A DNA stretch of 64,000 nucleotides from Craterostigma plantagineum (lineage: Eukaryota > Streptophyta > Magnoliopsida > Lamiales > Linderniaceae), in NCBI GenBank assembly GCA_027422505.1, contig JAPQWV010001351.1, forward strand, positions 1-64,000. The letters run 5' to 3'. Numbering within the stretch: position 1 is the first letter of the stretch; each line of letters opens with the position of its first letter. Made by a program: the position numbers and the translations under genes. Positions 11,501-22,507 of the stretch are shown here, piece by piece. The notes under the pieces were generated by a model. That model was not told where the DNA came from. It searched no databases and worked only from the letters and a program-made list of their open reading frames with translations.

Positions 11501-12010
11501 ATTCTTATCCGGCCCACATAATGCACGATCGCAAACGGGTTATTTATTTACATATGGTGGAACTGCTATTTAATGGCGGTCAGTTAAACAGAGTTTAATT
11601 GCCACTTCATCTAATCACGCTGAAATACTACCAATTCATGAAGCTAGTAGATAATGTGTCTAGTTGCAATCGATTATTCAGCATATACAACAAACTTGTG
11701 GTTATTATTGGAAAAGTTACTTCCGACAACATTATATGAAGATAATGCGGCATGCATTGCCCAATTAAAGGATGGATATATCAAAGATGATTGAACAAAA
11801 TATATTTCACCAAAATTTTTCTTTACACACGAACTGGAGAAAAATGGTGATATTGATGTACAACAGGTGCGATCTAGCGAAAATTTTGCAGACTTATTTA
11901 CGAAAGCACTTCCTCCTATAATTTTTAGAAAATTGGTATATTCAATCGGAGATTTAAAACGATGTCATCATCAGGGGGAAAAAATACGTGTTGCACTCTT
12001 TTTCCCTTAA
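11501..12010 (+). pseudogene. copia-1 pol, 3' part: RNase H C-terminal half (broken)
   Basis: Directly after the CACTA right TSD the copia frame resumes with GYLFTYGGTA, then YEDNAACIAQLKDG and ENFADLFTKALP, the conserved RNase H / polyprotein end of plant copia elements. Several stops are present (for example after IHEASR and in GYIKDD*). It is followed by a leader to the 3' LTR. Confidence 0.85.
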
Positions 12011-12166
12011 TCGTGGTTTTTCCCACGTGGTTTTAGGTTTTTAATGAGGCTACAAGCTACCAAGAGAATCATGTACTATTTTTCCTTCACTAGGTTTTTA
12101 TTTCACCGGGCTTTTCCTAGTAAGGTTTTAACAAGGCATATTCCTTAAAAAACATCCAATGGGGAC

Positions 12167-12502
12167 TATTATGAAATAAATTGTGAATCATCACAATGAT
12201 TCATCACAAATTATGAAGATTAAATGTGGATGTTTTTAGAATATTATTGACTCGTGAATTTATGATAAGATGAGGTACATAAAAACATTGCATTTTTTTT
12301 TGTATGAGTTGTACAGATGATTAAATTGTATTTAGTGTATGATTTTAGAATAAATAGGTGTTTTGAGTTACATTGTAAACGACACCAAAAATATAGAAAT
12401 TATATTATCTCCCTCTAAATTCTCTCTATATATATTATCAAATAATCATAATATAAATTAAAAGAATCTTAATATAAATAAATCATAATAAAAAAATTCG
12501 TA

Positions 12503-12504
<2 letters not shown>
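12167..12504 (+). repeat. 3' LTR of copia-1
   Basis: It matches 438-748 with scattered changes, including a roughly 15-bp extra stretch near 12256. It ends in GTAACA. The visible divergence from the 5' LTR fits an old insertion. It ends only about 250 bp from the HDA19-like stop codon. Confidence 0.8.
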
Positions 12505-12546
<42 letters not shown>

Positions 12547-12552
12547 ATATAT
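12505..12552. repeat. (AC)n/(AT)n microsatellite
   Basis: A short CACACACAC run passes into ATATATAT with GTATAT interruptions, located between copia-1 and the 3' side of the HDA19-like gene. Confidence 0.9.
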
Positions 12553-12750
12553 GACGAGTGAAAGCTATAAAGAACACAAACGAAAGAACGCTTCATTTCG
12601 AAACCTCTTACGTGGTACGAATGCAAACTGATGCTTTCACATTACATTCAGACGCCAGGACTAGAATAAAAGCATGTGGTCCTCTTAATCTCGCAATCAC
12701 CTGAAATTATGTTAACTTAAAAAGGACACAAAATACGCAAATGGAATGGA

Positions 12751-15424
12751 TTAAATCATAGGAGGCTCGTTGCACTTGAGGTCCACGTCTTTGTTACGCT
12801 CGTCAACCTTCATCTCATTCTCCTGCAAATTGCAACAGCGTATAAATCAAGCAGCAACCCTTTTTCAGTGTTGTTTGGCTACCAACAAATAACTCTTGAA
12901 TTAATAATGGCTTTGGCAAGTTCTAGCAGCAGAAAGGCACAAACAATCAGATTTCCAAGTGATACTATAATATCCTCTTTTTTTTCCAAGAAAAATAATA
13001 ATTTGCAGGTCTTAATACAAGACCACGGGCAGGCTTCATAATTCGAAAAATAAGCTACGGGAAAAAGTATTTATATCTCGCTAGAAAGGTGACATGTGCC
13101 AAAGATCAAACAATATAGTCATCACAAGATTGTTTTCTTCTCAAAAAATCTAAAAACTGAAAATTATGAGGATGAATAAACTGTACCGTGTCTTTTGCAT
13201 CAGATACAGGAACTTCAGACTTGACCCTTCCAGAGAATGATCTGTTCATATAGGCATATAATCTTGTATTAGTTCCTGGAAAAAAATTAAAACGGTACGA
13301 AAGAGTTTATGAAAGAAACATAAAATCATGTACCGTTCTTCATCAACATCCATGTCAGAGTCAGGATCAGATCTTTCGTCCTTATCATCCTGATCTTCCA
13401 CCTGCATGATGCATCAAACATGTAAAAAAAAAGGATACCAATTATTGATGAAATTTGAGAAATATCAAACTTTACTAGCCCGAGAAGACCTCCAACAAGT
13501 TTAATAGTAAACTACTTTCTAACTCCACAAGATCACAGCATACGATCAGATCAGACTTAGTCTTAGTATGGACATCAGTTTCTACCTATACATAAGAAGT
13601 CACATGTTTTCACATTCTAACGCATACTTGCATATTGTGCAAAAATAGAAATTCGAATCAAGGCTCTAACTAAAACATGAATGCAAACCTCTGGCATCTC
13701 AGTATCAGGTGGTCGTTCTTGAAACTGGACACTGGGCGCATGTTGAAGCTTTGCTAGATTATCAAGAAGCTTTGACTTGATTTCTTCCAACAAGCGGCGA
13801 GAGTTCTTGTCTTCCATATTACTCGGAGCAACATGTAAATTGTAATCTGGGCCGAAATACTCAAAATATTCATGTTGTGGCATCTTGTCATCGATCTCAA
13901 CCCCAAGTGCAACACCAGTCTGTTACATAAGTTTCACGAGTGTCAAATGCCACGTGACCTTACAACAGCATTTTTCTTTTATATTGCCCAAGAAGTTCCA
14001 TTTTCATGATAATAAATGAACCAGGTTTGTCGCCTTACCTCATAGCACCAACAACGAGCAACATTACGTATCGTGTAACCCCCTCCTCCTAGCAATAGCA
14101 GAGGAACATTGAAAGATCTCATGAACTTGACACACTCCGCGTGACCTTTAATTGAGAGATTAAAGCAACCTAAGCGATCTCCAGAAAGTGAATCGGCACC
14201 ACATTGTAATACCACAGCACCAGGCCTAAAAACTTCCATGACTTTACCCATTATGGGCTTAAAAAGAGATTGATAGCTTTCATCATCAATCCCGTCATCC
14301 AAAGGAACATTGAGGGAGTAATATTTTCCTTTACCATATCCAATGTCACGTATATCCCCAGTACCAGGAAAATAATCTCCGAACTTATGGAAGGAAACTG
14401 TCATGACCCTATCAGTAGTGTAAAATGCTTCCTCAACACCGTCACCATGATGAATGTCAATGTCTACATAAAGCACACGCTGCAATATGACAGAACAAAG
14501 GAAGGAAAGTTAACTAATAGAAACAGATTCAAAAGCTGTAGCCTGTAATTGACCCTGCTCGCTACACAAGCAGCTATGCCCACGGCATATGATGCAATAA
14601 AATCACATTCTCCAGAAGCCTACTAACAATGGTGTTCACTTTCACTTTGCTAGTTGCTTGATGGGTATGGAGAAAATAAATGCTGTTTCAAGAAAATCAG
14701 TAGTCAATACTTGGGAGCTTGCTGATTCTTTTTTTGAGAATCTATTAGTAGATGATAAGACTTCCATGAAAAACTATGCTGACTGTTCATAACAGTTTCA
14801 ATGAAATGCATGTCACAGAATAACTTGCTCAGTCTGCCATTCTATTTCAAACCATAGAGACCAATTGAAATAGAAAGAAATGTGACGGCAACCCACCTGG
14901 TGCACTTTCAAAAGCTCCAAGATAGCCAGCACTATATCATTCACATAGCAAAAACCAGACGCCTCACATTTCTTAGCATGATGCAACCCACCAGACCAAT
15001 TTATTGCAATGTCGCAATGCTCGTGATTCAACTTCACCGCCCCACCAACAGATCCGCCCGCATAAGTCTGACAAAAAGGATACAGACCATCGAAGACAGG
15101 ACAGTCTTCGCCAACATTAAACCTCTTGAGTTGCCTGAGCTGTTCCTGCTGGGATTCTGGAGTAATGCTCCTCAAGAACGAGACATAATCGTCGGCATGA
15201 AACCTGCAAAGATCCTTGTCTCTAGCTGGAATGGGCTTGACAACATTCATATTCTGTAGCAATCCATAGTGCGCGAGAAGTGCGTGTGTCATGCGAATCC
15301 TATGAGGCTTCATCGGATGACCTTGTCCATAATAGTAATTGCCAATCTCTGGGTCATAGAAGTAACTAACTTTCCGCTTCACTCCATCTGGTCCAGATGG
15401 CAAAGAATTGCCACCAGATTCCAT
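12751..15424 (-). CDS. HDA19: Class I (RPD3-type) histone deacetylase, HDA19-like
   Basis: It removes acetyl groups from histone lysines in nuclear co-repressor complexes, as known for plant HDA19. Coding exons (minus strand) are 15424-14897, 14479-14039, 13919-13689, 13401-13334, 13241-13187 and 12822-12751. All introns are GT-AG and the phases agree, giving 464 aa. The N-terminus ([19 protein letters not shown]) is HDA19-like. The HDAC domain spans about residues 18-325, with the active-site pair H148-H149 (GGLHHAKK), zinc ligands D184, H186 and D272 ([14 protein letters not shown]) and catalytic Y311 (GGGGYTIRN). The acidic tail ([12 protein letters not shown]) is kept, but the C-terminus is shorter than the 501-aa Arabidopsis protein. 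All key residues are present, so the gene should be functional. The symbol is by homology; HDA19 and its closest paralogues could only be separated by a tree. Confidence 0.97.
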
Positions 15425-15454
15425 TTGAAGAAATCAATTTCTCTGTGACAAAGA

Positions 15455-16130
15455 ACTACAAAAGTGAGAAGGAAAAAAAAGTAAAGCTCAGCTGTTATAG
15501 AACTGTAATAGGACATACAACAAATTCAATTGTTGTAAAACTCAAAACCGACCTCATCCACTAAGAGCTCAGTTTGATAACAAGTGAAATCAAATCAACG
15601 CAAATTCAGAGATAGAATTTTATGAAACTGAGATGCAGATGAGACAAGTTGATCCTCTGAATGCATAAACTCTTTAAGAGATTGGGTTTAAAAATGAAAC
15701 AAATTTCCGATGCTCGACATATGATGAATCAAGCTTGAATCAGGCAGGCTCAACTTTTGAAACAGCCAATCGCACGCATAGAGCACGAGCCAGGCAGGAT
15801 CTTCATCTAACGAAACAGCCTTTCTCAAAACTCGGAAAGAGATCGGTTGAGTCAAGAATGACTCAGAATCCCAACAGATTAAAACCAAATCAAGCTAAGC
15901 CTTTAACGCGCAGAAGATAACAAAATCGGTGACAATTTTAACCACATTTCAACACATAAAAAATCGAGAAAAAAAAAGGGATTAATCCTCAACAAAAAAA
16001 AAAAAAAATTGATAAGGTTACCCAGACAGTTTCTGAATAAAAACTCACCAAAAATAACAACTGAAACTCTTCAGCTGCGTTTATTAGCGCAGCAACAAAG
16101 CGAAGTGACCCACGTTTGATGTGCTAGGGT
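15455..16130 (-). promoter_or_regulatory. 5' leader with a probable 5'-UTR intron of the HDA19-like gene
   Basis: Upstream of the ATG (minus strand) a pyrimidine-rich tract ends in GTAG at about 15456, a good acceptor. TTTTTG|GTGAG at about 16049 is a good donor. This implies a 593-bp leader intron (16048-15456) and a first non-coding exon reaching to about 16130. This is inference from splice signals only. No TATA box is assigned. Confidence 0.5.
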
Positions 16131-16524
16131 TTTCCCTTGAGTCCTATTAAACTGTTGGCTGTCTACCTCAAAACTTCATGCAGCGCCAGATATGAAATAA
16201 AATGTAGCACCAATTCACTTGAGCCGCTTTTTAATAGAAGAAATTGTTATTCAGATTTATGAATGTAAGTCGAGAATTTGTATTTTTGTAATAAAGAATC
16301 CCGATTATAAGTTTATAACACATTATGCAACTTCTAACACGACACTATACATAGACATATCCATTGTTTCAAACTTTCAAGTTTAAACCTATATTATATA
16401 TATATATTCAATCCAAATAAATAGCATTCCCTCTCTCTGCATTCGGAAAGTTACACTAAAGTAAGAACAAGAGTTCTTTCTTTTTCTTCTAAATAAAACT
16501 ATTTTAATGTACATTTATTTTATT
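16131..16524. other. Presumed upstream region of the HDA19-like gene
   Basis: AT-rich, with no recognisable gene. The first roughly 400 bp upstream of the inferred leader are followed directly by a Mutator-like element, so the proximal promoter of the deacetylase gene is short or overlaps transposon sequence. Confidence 0.4.
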
Positions 16525-16614
16525 TATTATTGGGGTTTCAAGGTATTTTTAATTAAATAAACAAAAAAAACAATCATTAATAAAATAAACGGAAAAGCAA
16601 AAGAATTAATAAAA

Positions 16615-17020
16615 TAGCTAAGTTCGTACCCTCGGAATACGAATTAGTAACTCGTACTCCTAGGTTACGAGATACTTTAAAGCCGCTGACCCGCTGACCT
16701 GACATGTCGACGTAACTCGTATTCCTAGAGTACGAGTTACGACCAAATGGCCCGCTGACCCGCTGACCCTGACATGGCAAATGACATGGCAAACTAACTC
16801 GTATCCCCAGTGTACGAATTACTAACTCGTAATCTAAGGATACGAGTTATAATGTGTGGCCGACCAACCTGCATGGCCATGCATAGTGTAGGCAATAATT
16901 CCTCTAACTCGTAATCCGGGCATACGAGTTACGTGAATTATTGCAATAATTCACATAACTCGTATCCCTGAATTACGAGTTACTTGACTCGTATCTTGAA
17001 GATACGAGTTACGTTTCTAT
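16615..17020. repeat. Palindromic AACTCGTA..TACGAGTT repeat array (left)
   Basis: AACTCGTA and its complement TACGAGTT occur many times as near-palindromes with an 8-10 bp centre, for example 16712-16740. Each unit can fold into a short hairpin. The same units recur at 17990-18135 near the other TIR, so they are subterminal repeats of this element. Confidence 0.85.
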
Positions 17021-17087
17021 AAATTCCCCTCCCCTGCCTGACTCATATATCATTAGCCATTATCAATTTATTTTAATAACTCAAACA

Positions 17088-17426
17088 ATGGTTTCGAGTC
17101 GCGTACAAGTCATAGTATATTTCGGCGGCGATATAATTCAATCATCTGATTCTATAATCAAATACAGTATCCGCCGTATTGGGTATAGGCGAAATCATCG
17201 CAGCACCAATTTTTCCGAGTTTATTTCGTTGTTGTTCGAAATTACGGGTGCTAATAGCAGTCGTTCGTTGATTATCCATGTCAAAAATGAATACTTTCAC
17301 CATTCCCGCCAATTTCATCAGCTTTTTCAAATCTCCAACGACAACGATTTACAATTTTTCATACATCTAACAACAAATTCCTACTACGGTGATTTGACTG
17401 CATCGTCAACACCGAACTATCAATAG
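17088..17426 (+). CDS. Short ORF, possible N-terminal fragment of a Mutator-like transposase
   Basis: A 112-codon ORF starts 17 bases after the left repeat array and a TATA-like CTATAAATTC (17016-17025). The product has no obvious membrane or signal segment. The pattern VQVIVYFGGDII..YS..R..SFSEFISLLFEITG resembles the N-terminal region of plant MULE transposases, but no DDE core or SWIM zinc finger follows before the frame ends. It is probably a transposase remnant or the first exon of one. The family assignment is weak. Confidence 0.4.
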   Translation: MVSSRVQVIVYFGGDIIQSSDSIIKYSIRRIGYRRNHRSTNFSEFISLLFEITGANSSRSLIIHVKNEYFHHSRQFHQLFQISNDNDLQFFIHLTTNSYYGDLTASSTPNYQ

Positions 17427-17569
17427 GCCCGTAAGTAGAATCGAAATCTATTCTACATTTTAAAAAAACCAAAAAAATTCAACAATCAATAAAAAGCATT
17501 TGATAATAACGAAATTAACGCAAAAATGGTATTTCGGATCGTAACGGGGTACCCGAACAAATCACGCGT

Positions 17570-17980
17570 ATGACGTCGTCTGGGTGGCGGGTCGCAGCGG
17601 GCAACGTCGCGGAAACGGTCGCAGCGGTCGTGGCGGCGGGTCGCAGCAGTCGTGGCGGGGCAGCGGGGCGCGGAGCAAAGGGCAGCGCCGGGGCGGGGCA
17701 GCGTCGCGGCGGGCAGCGTCACCGGGCGGGGGGGGGCAGCGGGGCAGCGGCGTCTCAGTGGGGCGCGACGTGGCGGCGGGGCAGTGGAACGCGGCGGGGC
17801 AGCAGGTCGCGTCGGGGCGGCAGAGCGGCGGGCCAGCGCGCGGCGTGTCTGGGGCAGCAACGGGGTGGGTGCGCGGCGTCTTCGTCGGCTTCGTCGTCGT
17901 CTGCTTCGTCTTCGTCTTCGTCGATTTCGTCGTCGTCGCAGCGTCGTGTGGGTCTTCGTCGTCGCGTAGGTTTTATTAAA
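17570..17980. repeat. GC-rich low-complexity block (GGCGGGGCAGCG / TCGTCGTC)
   Basis: Strongly GC-skewed G/C-rich DNA made of short imperfect repeats, ending in a TCGTCTTCG-type trinucleotide run (17877-17965). Three frames stay open at once, which is a composition effect. The sharp composition change from the AT-rich surroundings is notable. Confidence 0.75.
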
Positions 17981-17989
17981 AACCAGATC

Positions 17990-18135
17990 TAATTCGTACT
18001 CCCAGAGTACGAGTTACATTAACTCGTACTCCGTGATTATGAGTTACTCCAGCTAAGCGCACGCGCCAGCTCGGACACTATCTCGTAATCCCAGAGTACG
18101 AGTTAATGTAACTCGTACTCTGGGAGTACGAAATG
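17990..18135. repeat. Palindromic AACTCGTA..TACGAGTT repeat array (right)
   Basis: Counterpart of the array at 16615-17020, adjacent to the right TIR of the element. Confidence 0.8.
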
Positions 18136-18598
18136 CTCTATTTTATTAATACCTCGCGATTCCTGTTTATTTTATTAATGATTGTTTTTTCTGGTTTATT
18201 TAATTAAAAATACCGGGTTTCAACACTTGAATACCCTACATCAATAAAAATAAAACAGATCAGTCTCCTGTCAGACTCTTTTTTAACCTAGGTACCTACT
18301 TGATATTAGATTACTGATAGGTACTTAACTGACGGATTTACCCTTGTTAAAACTGCTTTATTACATCCTTTACCTGAGTTTCTTATTTTAGTTTACGTTC
18401 GTTCATATAAAAAAAATTCAAACCATCCCAAACCCAAATCGCGCGACTTTCTCCCAGAAATCGACCCGTATTTGTTTTTGCTTCAGATTGAACGTCGTGA
18501 GTTCTCGTTCGTCGTGGTACTTCCCTTCTGAAATTGACATTCTTTCCCACAAGGTAAGTCCTTCGCACAATCATCGTGGCATTCCTCGTGGTATTACC

Positions 18599-19081
18599 TA
18601 GTGTTGTCAATATGGCGGGCCGGGCCGGGTTGGCCTACCGCCCACCAAAGCCCGCCACCTGGCGGGGCGGGGCGGGCTGTGGCGGGCCTAAAAAATGGGG
18701 GACCGGCCCGCCCCACGGCGGGCTAGGCCCGCTGCCAAGTAAATATATTTTTTAAATTTTATTTTAATTTAAAATTTAAATTTACTAGTAATTTTAATTA
18801 ATTATGGTATTATTAAACAATTATGGATAAATATGTTATTAATTATGTATTTGATAATAAATGTGATATTCATTAGACATAATTAATGAATCATTAATTA
18901 AATTTTCTAACTAATTTAATATTATTTTCTATATTTACTATTGATTTTATATATAGCATATATTTATATATATTGTATATTAGTAGAATTATGGCGGGCC
19001 TTAAATAATGCAGCCCAGCCTGCCCATTTTGGGGGGCGGGGCGGGGCGGCCCGCGGGCCACGGGCCAAATTGACTGCTCTT
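18599..19081. mobile_element. hAT-type MITE, 483 bp
   Basis: The perfect 8-bp duplication GTATTACC lies at 18591-18598 and 19082-19089. The termini TAGTGTTGTCAATATGGC and (inverted) AAGAGCAGTCAATTTGGC are imperfect inverted repeats of the hAT type. GC-rich GGCGGGCC runs sit just inside both ends, with an AT-rich centre. There is no coding capacity, so it depends on a transposase encoded elsewhere. Confidence 0.9.
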
Positions 19082-19444
19082 GTATTACCGTAATCAATAG
19101 GCTTGTATATTGTTTGATATTGCTGTTATTCGTTGGGTTTAAGCATTTTGAATTAATATTTGTAACAATAGCTACGTGTTTTTTGAATGAATCGATTTGT
19201 TGTTCGATTTGGACTTTTTTTGGAATGGTTCAATTTACTGTGGTTTGCGCACGTATTTTCGAATGGGTCGATTGATCATTGTCGATTTGGGTTTTTTGGA
19301 ATGGGTCAATTTGGGTATTTTCGAATGGGGTCAATTTGTTTTGGCACTACTCTATCATTGTATTTGGTACCCTCTATTTGGGCAAATTGATACCCCGTGT
19401 GTGATTAAATGGTACTGCTTCTTAACAGTTTTGGTTTTTTGCAG

Positions 19445-19735
19445 AAATGCCTCCCCGGATATTATATTGTGCAGGCTGATTTTCTGACAAATTATTGGGC
19501 ACGGAAGTACGAGTATCTGAGAAGAACGTGGATCCAGAGTTTAAGCGGCCCCAAAATTTGGCGACATAGACTGTGGGGTGCATGCCTCATTAACCATAGA
19601 GGAGTACGTTGTCGACACCCCAGAGTTCAAGAAATATGGCAAAGAAGTCAACATGGATATGTATCGTACTTCTATGGATGCTCGCAGTTTACGTGATGAG
19701 CACAGTTGTATGCTAGATCTATTTCATTAAGTTAC
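19445..19735 (+). pseudogene. Exon-like fragment inside the GTACC element
   Basis: After a TTTTTTGCAG-type acceptor (19443), about 290 bp of non-repetitive, codon-like DNA shows short open stretches in two frames (..VSEKNVDPEFKRPQN.. and ..EEYVVDTPEFKKYGKEVNMDMYR..), broken by stops. I do not recognise the protein. It could be a degenerate transposon gene exon or a captured host exon. Confidence 0.3.
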
Positions 19736-19909
19736 TTGACTATGTTGTGAGACTGTTTGGAGACTGTGTTGTTTATGTTGGTTAAGTTATTGGAGCTGGG
19801 GATGAGACTGTTTGGAGACCCGTGGTTGTTTATGTTCCTTACTTATTTGCCTTGGGGTTGGGACTGTTAGACTCAGTGATGTTCGTTTGCAGGGTAGTTG
19901 TATGCGACT

Positions 19910-21660
19910 GTTAGTTATTTGTCTTTTATATTATCGTACCATGTTTTTATATTAAGGTACCTTCATATAGAGTACCATAATATGCATATTAACTGTAACA
20001 TTATGTAAATATATAGTGTACCATAAACAGGATATGAAGTACCTTGTCTTTTATATTAGCATACCTTATCTTTTACATATAGAGTACCATAATATGCAGG
20101 TTAACCGTACCAATATGTAAATAAATGGCGTACCATAAATAGAGATACGGAGTACCATGTCTTTTATATTACCGTACCATATCTTTTACATACAAAGTAC
20201 CATAATATGCAGCTTTACCGTACAGTTATGTTATATATATCGTACCATAAACAGAATATATTGGTACCTTATCTGTTGTAAAGTAAGTTATTTTAACTTG
20301 AACAGTAAGGTAACTTATCATTTACATATATAGTACCACAATCTACAGGTTTAACGTATCACTATGTATTTATATTACCCTAATATGCAAGTATATCGTA
20401 CCATTTGTTATACCAACGAAATTAATAGATTCCTAAGCGAATCGCGTTGTTTTGAGTGATTTTGACAATACCTAACAACAAAAAATGGCTAATTAAAAAA
20501 AAATCGTACATGCTAACCAGATTTTTCAAATTATGTTGTAAGATGTTCTTGCGTCTATCCCTATATTCTAATGATTCTTGGAATTCAAAAGTTTAATTCA
20601 TGCGTGTAAGGCCTAATGCACCTAATTTAATATGACACGTAACTAATACCTTATATTAGTGTTTTAGGGTGGTTCCAGATGAAAAACTAATTCGTACGAC
20701 TTCGAAAAATAATAACTCTAGTATGACGTATCACATATTTGACGTCGTACCTTAGCTTTCTAGGGGTATCTGTTTTTTTGTTTTAAGCGTACCATCTCAG
20801 ACACGGTTGTAGTACCCAAAATTACATATGACATCAAACATTTTATCACAGCAACGACATGTTAGATGACTTGTATAGTTTGATTTAATACCTCGTATGT
20901 CAGAAATATGTCCACTCATGACAGAAAAACGTCATAAATATGTCCAGTCATGACAGAAAAACGTCAGAAATTGTCTATTTTTTTATTCACATCAACATCT
21001 TCTGAAATGCTTCGTTTGTGACGAAATATCCCCAAGTCTTAAATTCGAATTCTTATTTTAATTTATACAGTACCTCTTTCTGAAACGATACAGTACCCTC
21101 CATGGTATGTTTAGTGTACCTTATTTTCCTATATTATAGTACCATGTTAGCATATATTACAGTACCTTGTTGGCTTAATTTGCAGTACTTTGTTGGCATA
21201 TATGCCCCAGTCTCTTTGTTCTCATATATTACAGTACCATGCTGGCATAATCAAATTTGCATAAACTACGATACCAAATTTGCATATATTACACTATCAA
21301 ATTTGCATATATTACAGTACCGCGTTGGCATAAATTACGATACCAAATTTGCATATATTACAGTACCAAATTTGTATATGTTACAGTACCAGGCTGGCAT
21401 AAATTACGGTACCAGGCATACGGTACAAAATTTGCATATATTACACTACCAAATTGGCACATGTTACAGTACCATGTGGGCATAAATTACGCTACCAAAT
21501 TTGCATATATTACAATATCAAATAGGCATATATTACAGTATCATGTTGGCATAAATTACGGTACCAAACATACAATTATGGTAAAGCAGAAATTTAGGTA
21601 CGGTAAAAAACATACAATGGTACGTAATATACACAACAAATGGTACGTCGTAACAGTTAT
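19910..21660. repeat. GTACC-rich degenerate repeats and minisatellite
   Basis: From 19930 the motif GTACC/GGTAC recurs every 15-40 bp. From about 21110 to 21570 it becomes an ordered minisatellite with units such as TTTGCATATATTACAGTACC alternating with TTGGCATAAATTACGATACC. The long repetitive ORFs here are translations of this array, not genes. Confidence 0.85.
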
Positions 21661-22113
21661 ATAAAAAAATCCAAAATCTCGATGGATTAGCTTCAATAAC
21701 TATCAAATCCTAACATTCGACCCTTATATCGAGCTCTTGGATCGCATTAAGCTCCCGGATTTGGGCTAAAGCTTGGCCACACGAGTGCAATCGATTAAGC
21801 AAACCCAAAGCAAGTAAAAGGACCCAAAATCGAGAATCCGACGTTCAAGGGGCTCGTCAATCGTCGTCCGGCGCCAGCACGAGCGGAAGGAGGTGGTCGG
21901 CAAGAAGAAAGTTCGTCGATGGCGGGATGGAGCTCGAAAATGTAGAGAGAAAAAAACTGAAATGAAATTGTAAATCATTTAATAAAGATATTTTGGTAAT
22001 CTTATGTGATTAGATACCTATCTGTAAATTTTATGGATACCTAGCTTAAAAAGATTTCTGACAAGGGACTAATAGACTTCTTAGTTTTCTATTAGATATT
22101 TATGTGTAGATAC

Positions 22114-22507
22114 CCGTTTATTATAACCACAATTAGCCATCATAATTCCCAACCATAATCCATCTGTATTTGAATATAGTATGGTCGTTTTCAAGCAGGA
22201 CTAATCAAATTGGTTTACATGATTTATTCCAAAGAAGTTAAAAACAGATACAACCCATATAAAACACCAGTCATCAACACATAAAAAACATGAACATCTC
22301 ATCGAACGTCTAAACCAAAGCCAAGGCAGCACAAACTCCCAAATACAGACACACTTCAGTCGACATAGCTAACACAAACATCACATAAGTATCAGTGACC
22401 AAACACATCTCAAAAGATGATAATGTTTTTTCATCACAAAAGCTTTAACATAAGACTAGCTGAAAGACATGCAAAGATCAGAAAAGGGTTCTGCATTTTC
22501 TCTGTCC
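22114..22507. other. 3' flank of the Rab GDI gene
   Basis: AT-rich, without a gene. The part nearest 22507 is the likely 3'-UTR and polyadenylation zone of the GDI gene (minus strand). I see no unambiguous poly-A signal. Confidence 0.4.

Larger units (their letters stand above)
438..12504 (+). mobile_element. Ty1/copia LTR retrotransposon (copia-1), decayed, hosting nested transposons
   Basis: Two similar LTRs (about 438-748 and 12167-12504) enclose a gag-protease-integrase-RT-RNase H order, which is the Ty1/copia order. Without the nested CACTA the element would be about 5.6 kb, a normal copia size. All coding parts carry stops and frameshifts, and most of the reverse transcriptase is missing. 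The boundaries are approximate because the 5' LTR start has drifted from the usual TG. A candidate 5-bp CACAC duplication flanks it. The element is almost certainly dead. Confidence 0.85.
16525..18230. mobile_element. Long-TIR Mutator-like element
   Basis: The left end (about 16531-16620: GGTATTTTTAATTAAATAAA, then ACAATCATTAATAAAATAAA) is repeated in inverted form at about 18140-18225 with high similarity, giving TIRs of roughly 100 bp. Inside are palindromic ACTCGTA/TACGAGT repeats at both ends, one transposase-like ORF and a GC-rich low-complexity block. The boundaries are approximate. A 9-bp candidate duplication (TACATTTAT / TACATCAAT) is imperfect. Confidence 0.75.
18231..22113. mobile_element. 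GTACC-family Mutator-like element, about 3.9 kb
   Basis: The left part (CTGTCAGACTCTTTTTTAAC near 18278, then CTAGGTACC and GATAGGTACTTAACTGA) is matched in inverted form near 22015-22075 (TTGTCAGAAATCTTTTTAAG, CTAGGTATCC, GATAGGTATC), giving a degenerate TIR. The right terminus in inverted form (GGGTATCTACACATAAATAT) resembles the ends of the small elements at 1055-1486 and 35896-36298. The interior is full of GTACC motifs, has exon-like DNA at about 18470-18560 (donor AAG|GTAAGTCC) and about 19445-19700, and hosts a hAT MITE. The left boundary touches the preceding element and is uncertain. Confidence 0.6.

Noticed and set aside
14270..15259. Plus-strand ORFs across the deacetylase gene
   Set aside because: Antisense shadows of conserved HDAC exons.
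17570..17992. Three overlapping plus-strand ORFs (up to 140 codons) rich in Gly, Arg, Ala and Ser
   Set aside because: All frames are open at once in a GC-rich repeat block; no domain and no codon signature. Composition artefact.
21102..21664. ORFs with repeating YITVP..GINYDTKFA pattern
   Set aside because: Direct translation of the GTACC minisatellite; no evidence of selection for protein.
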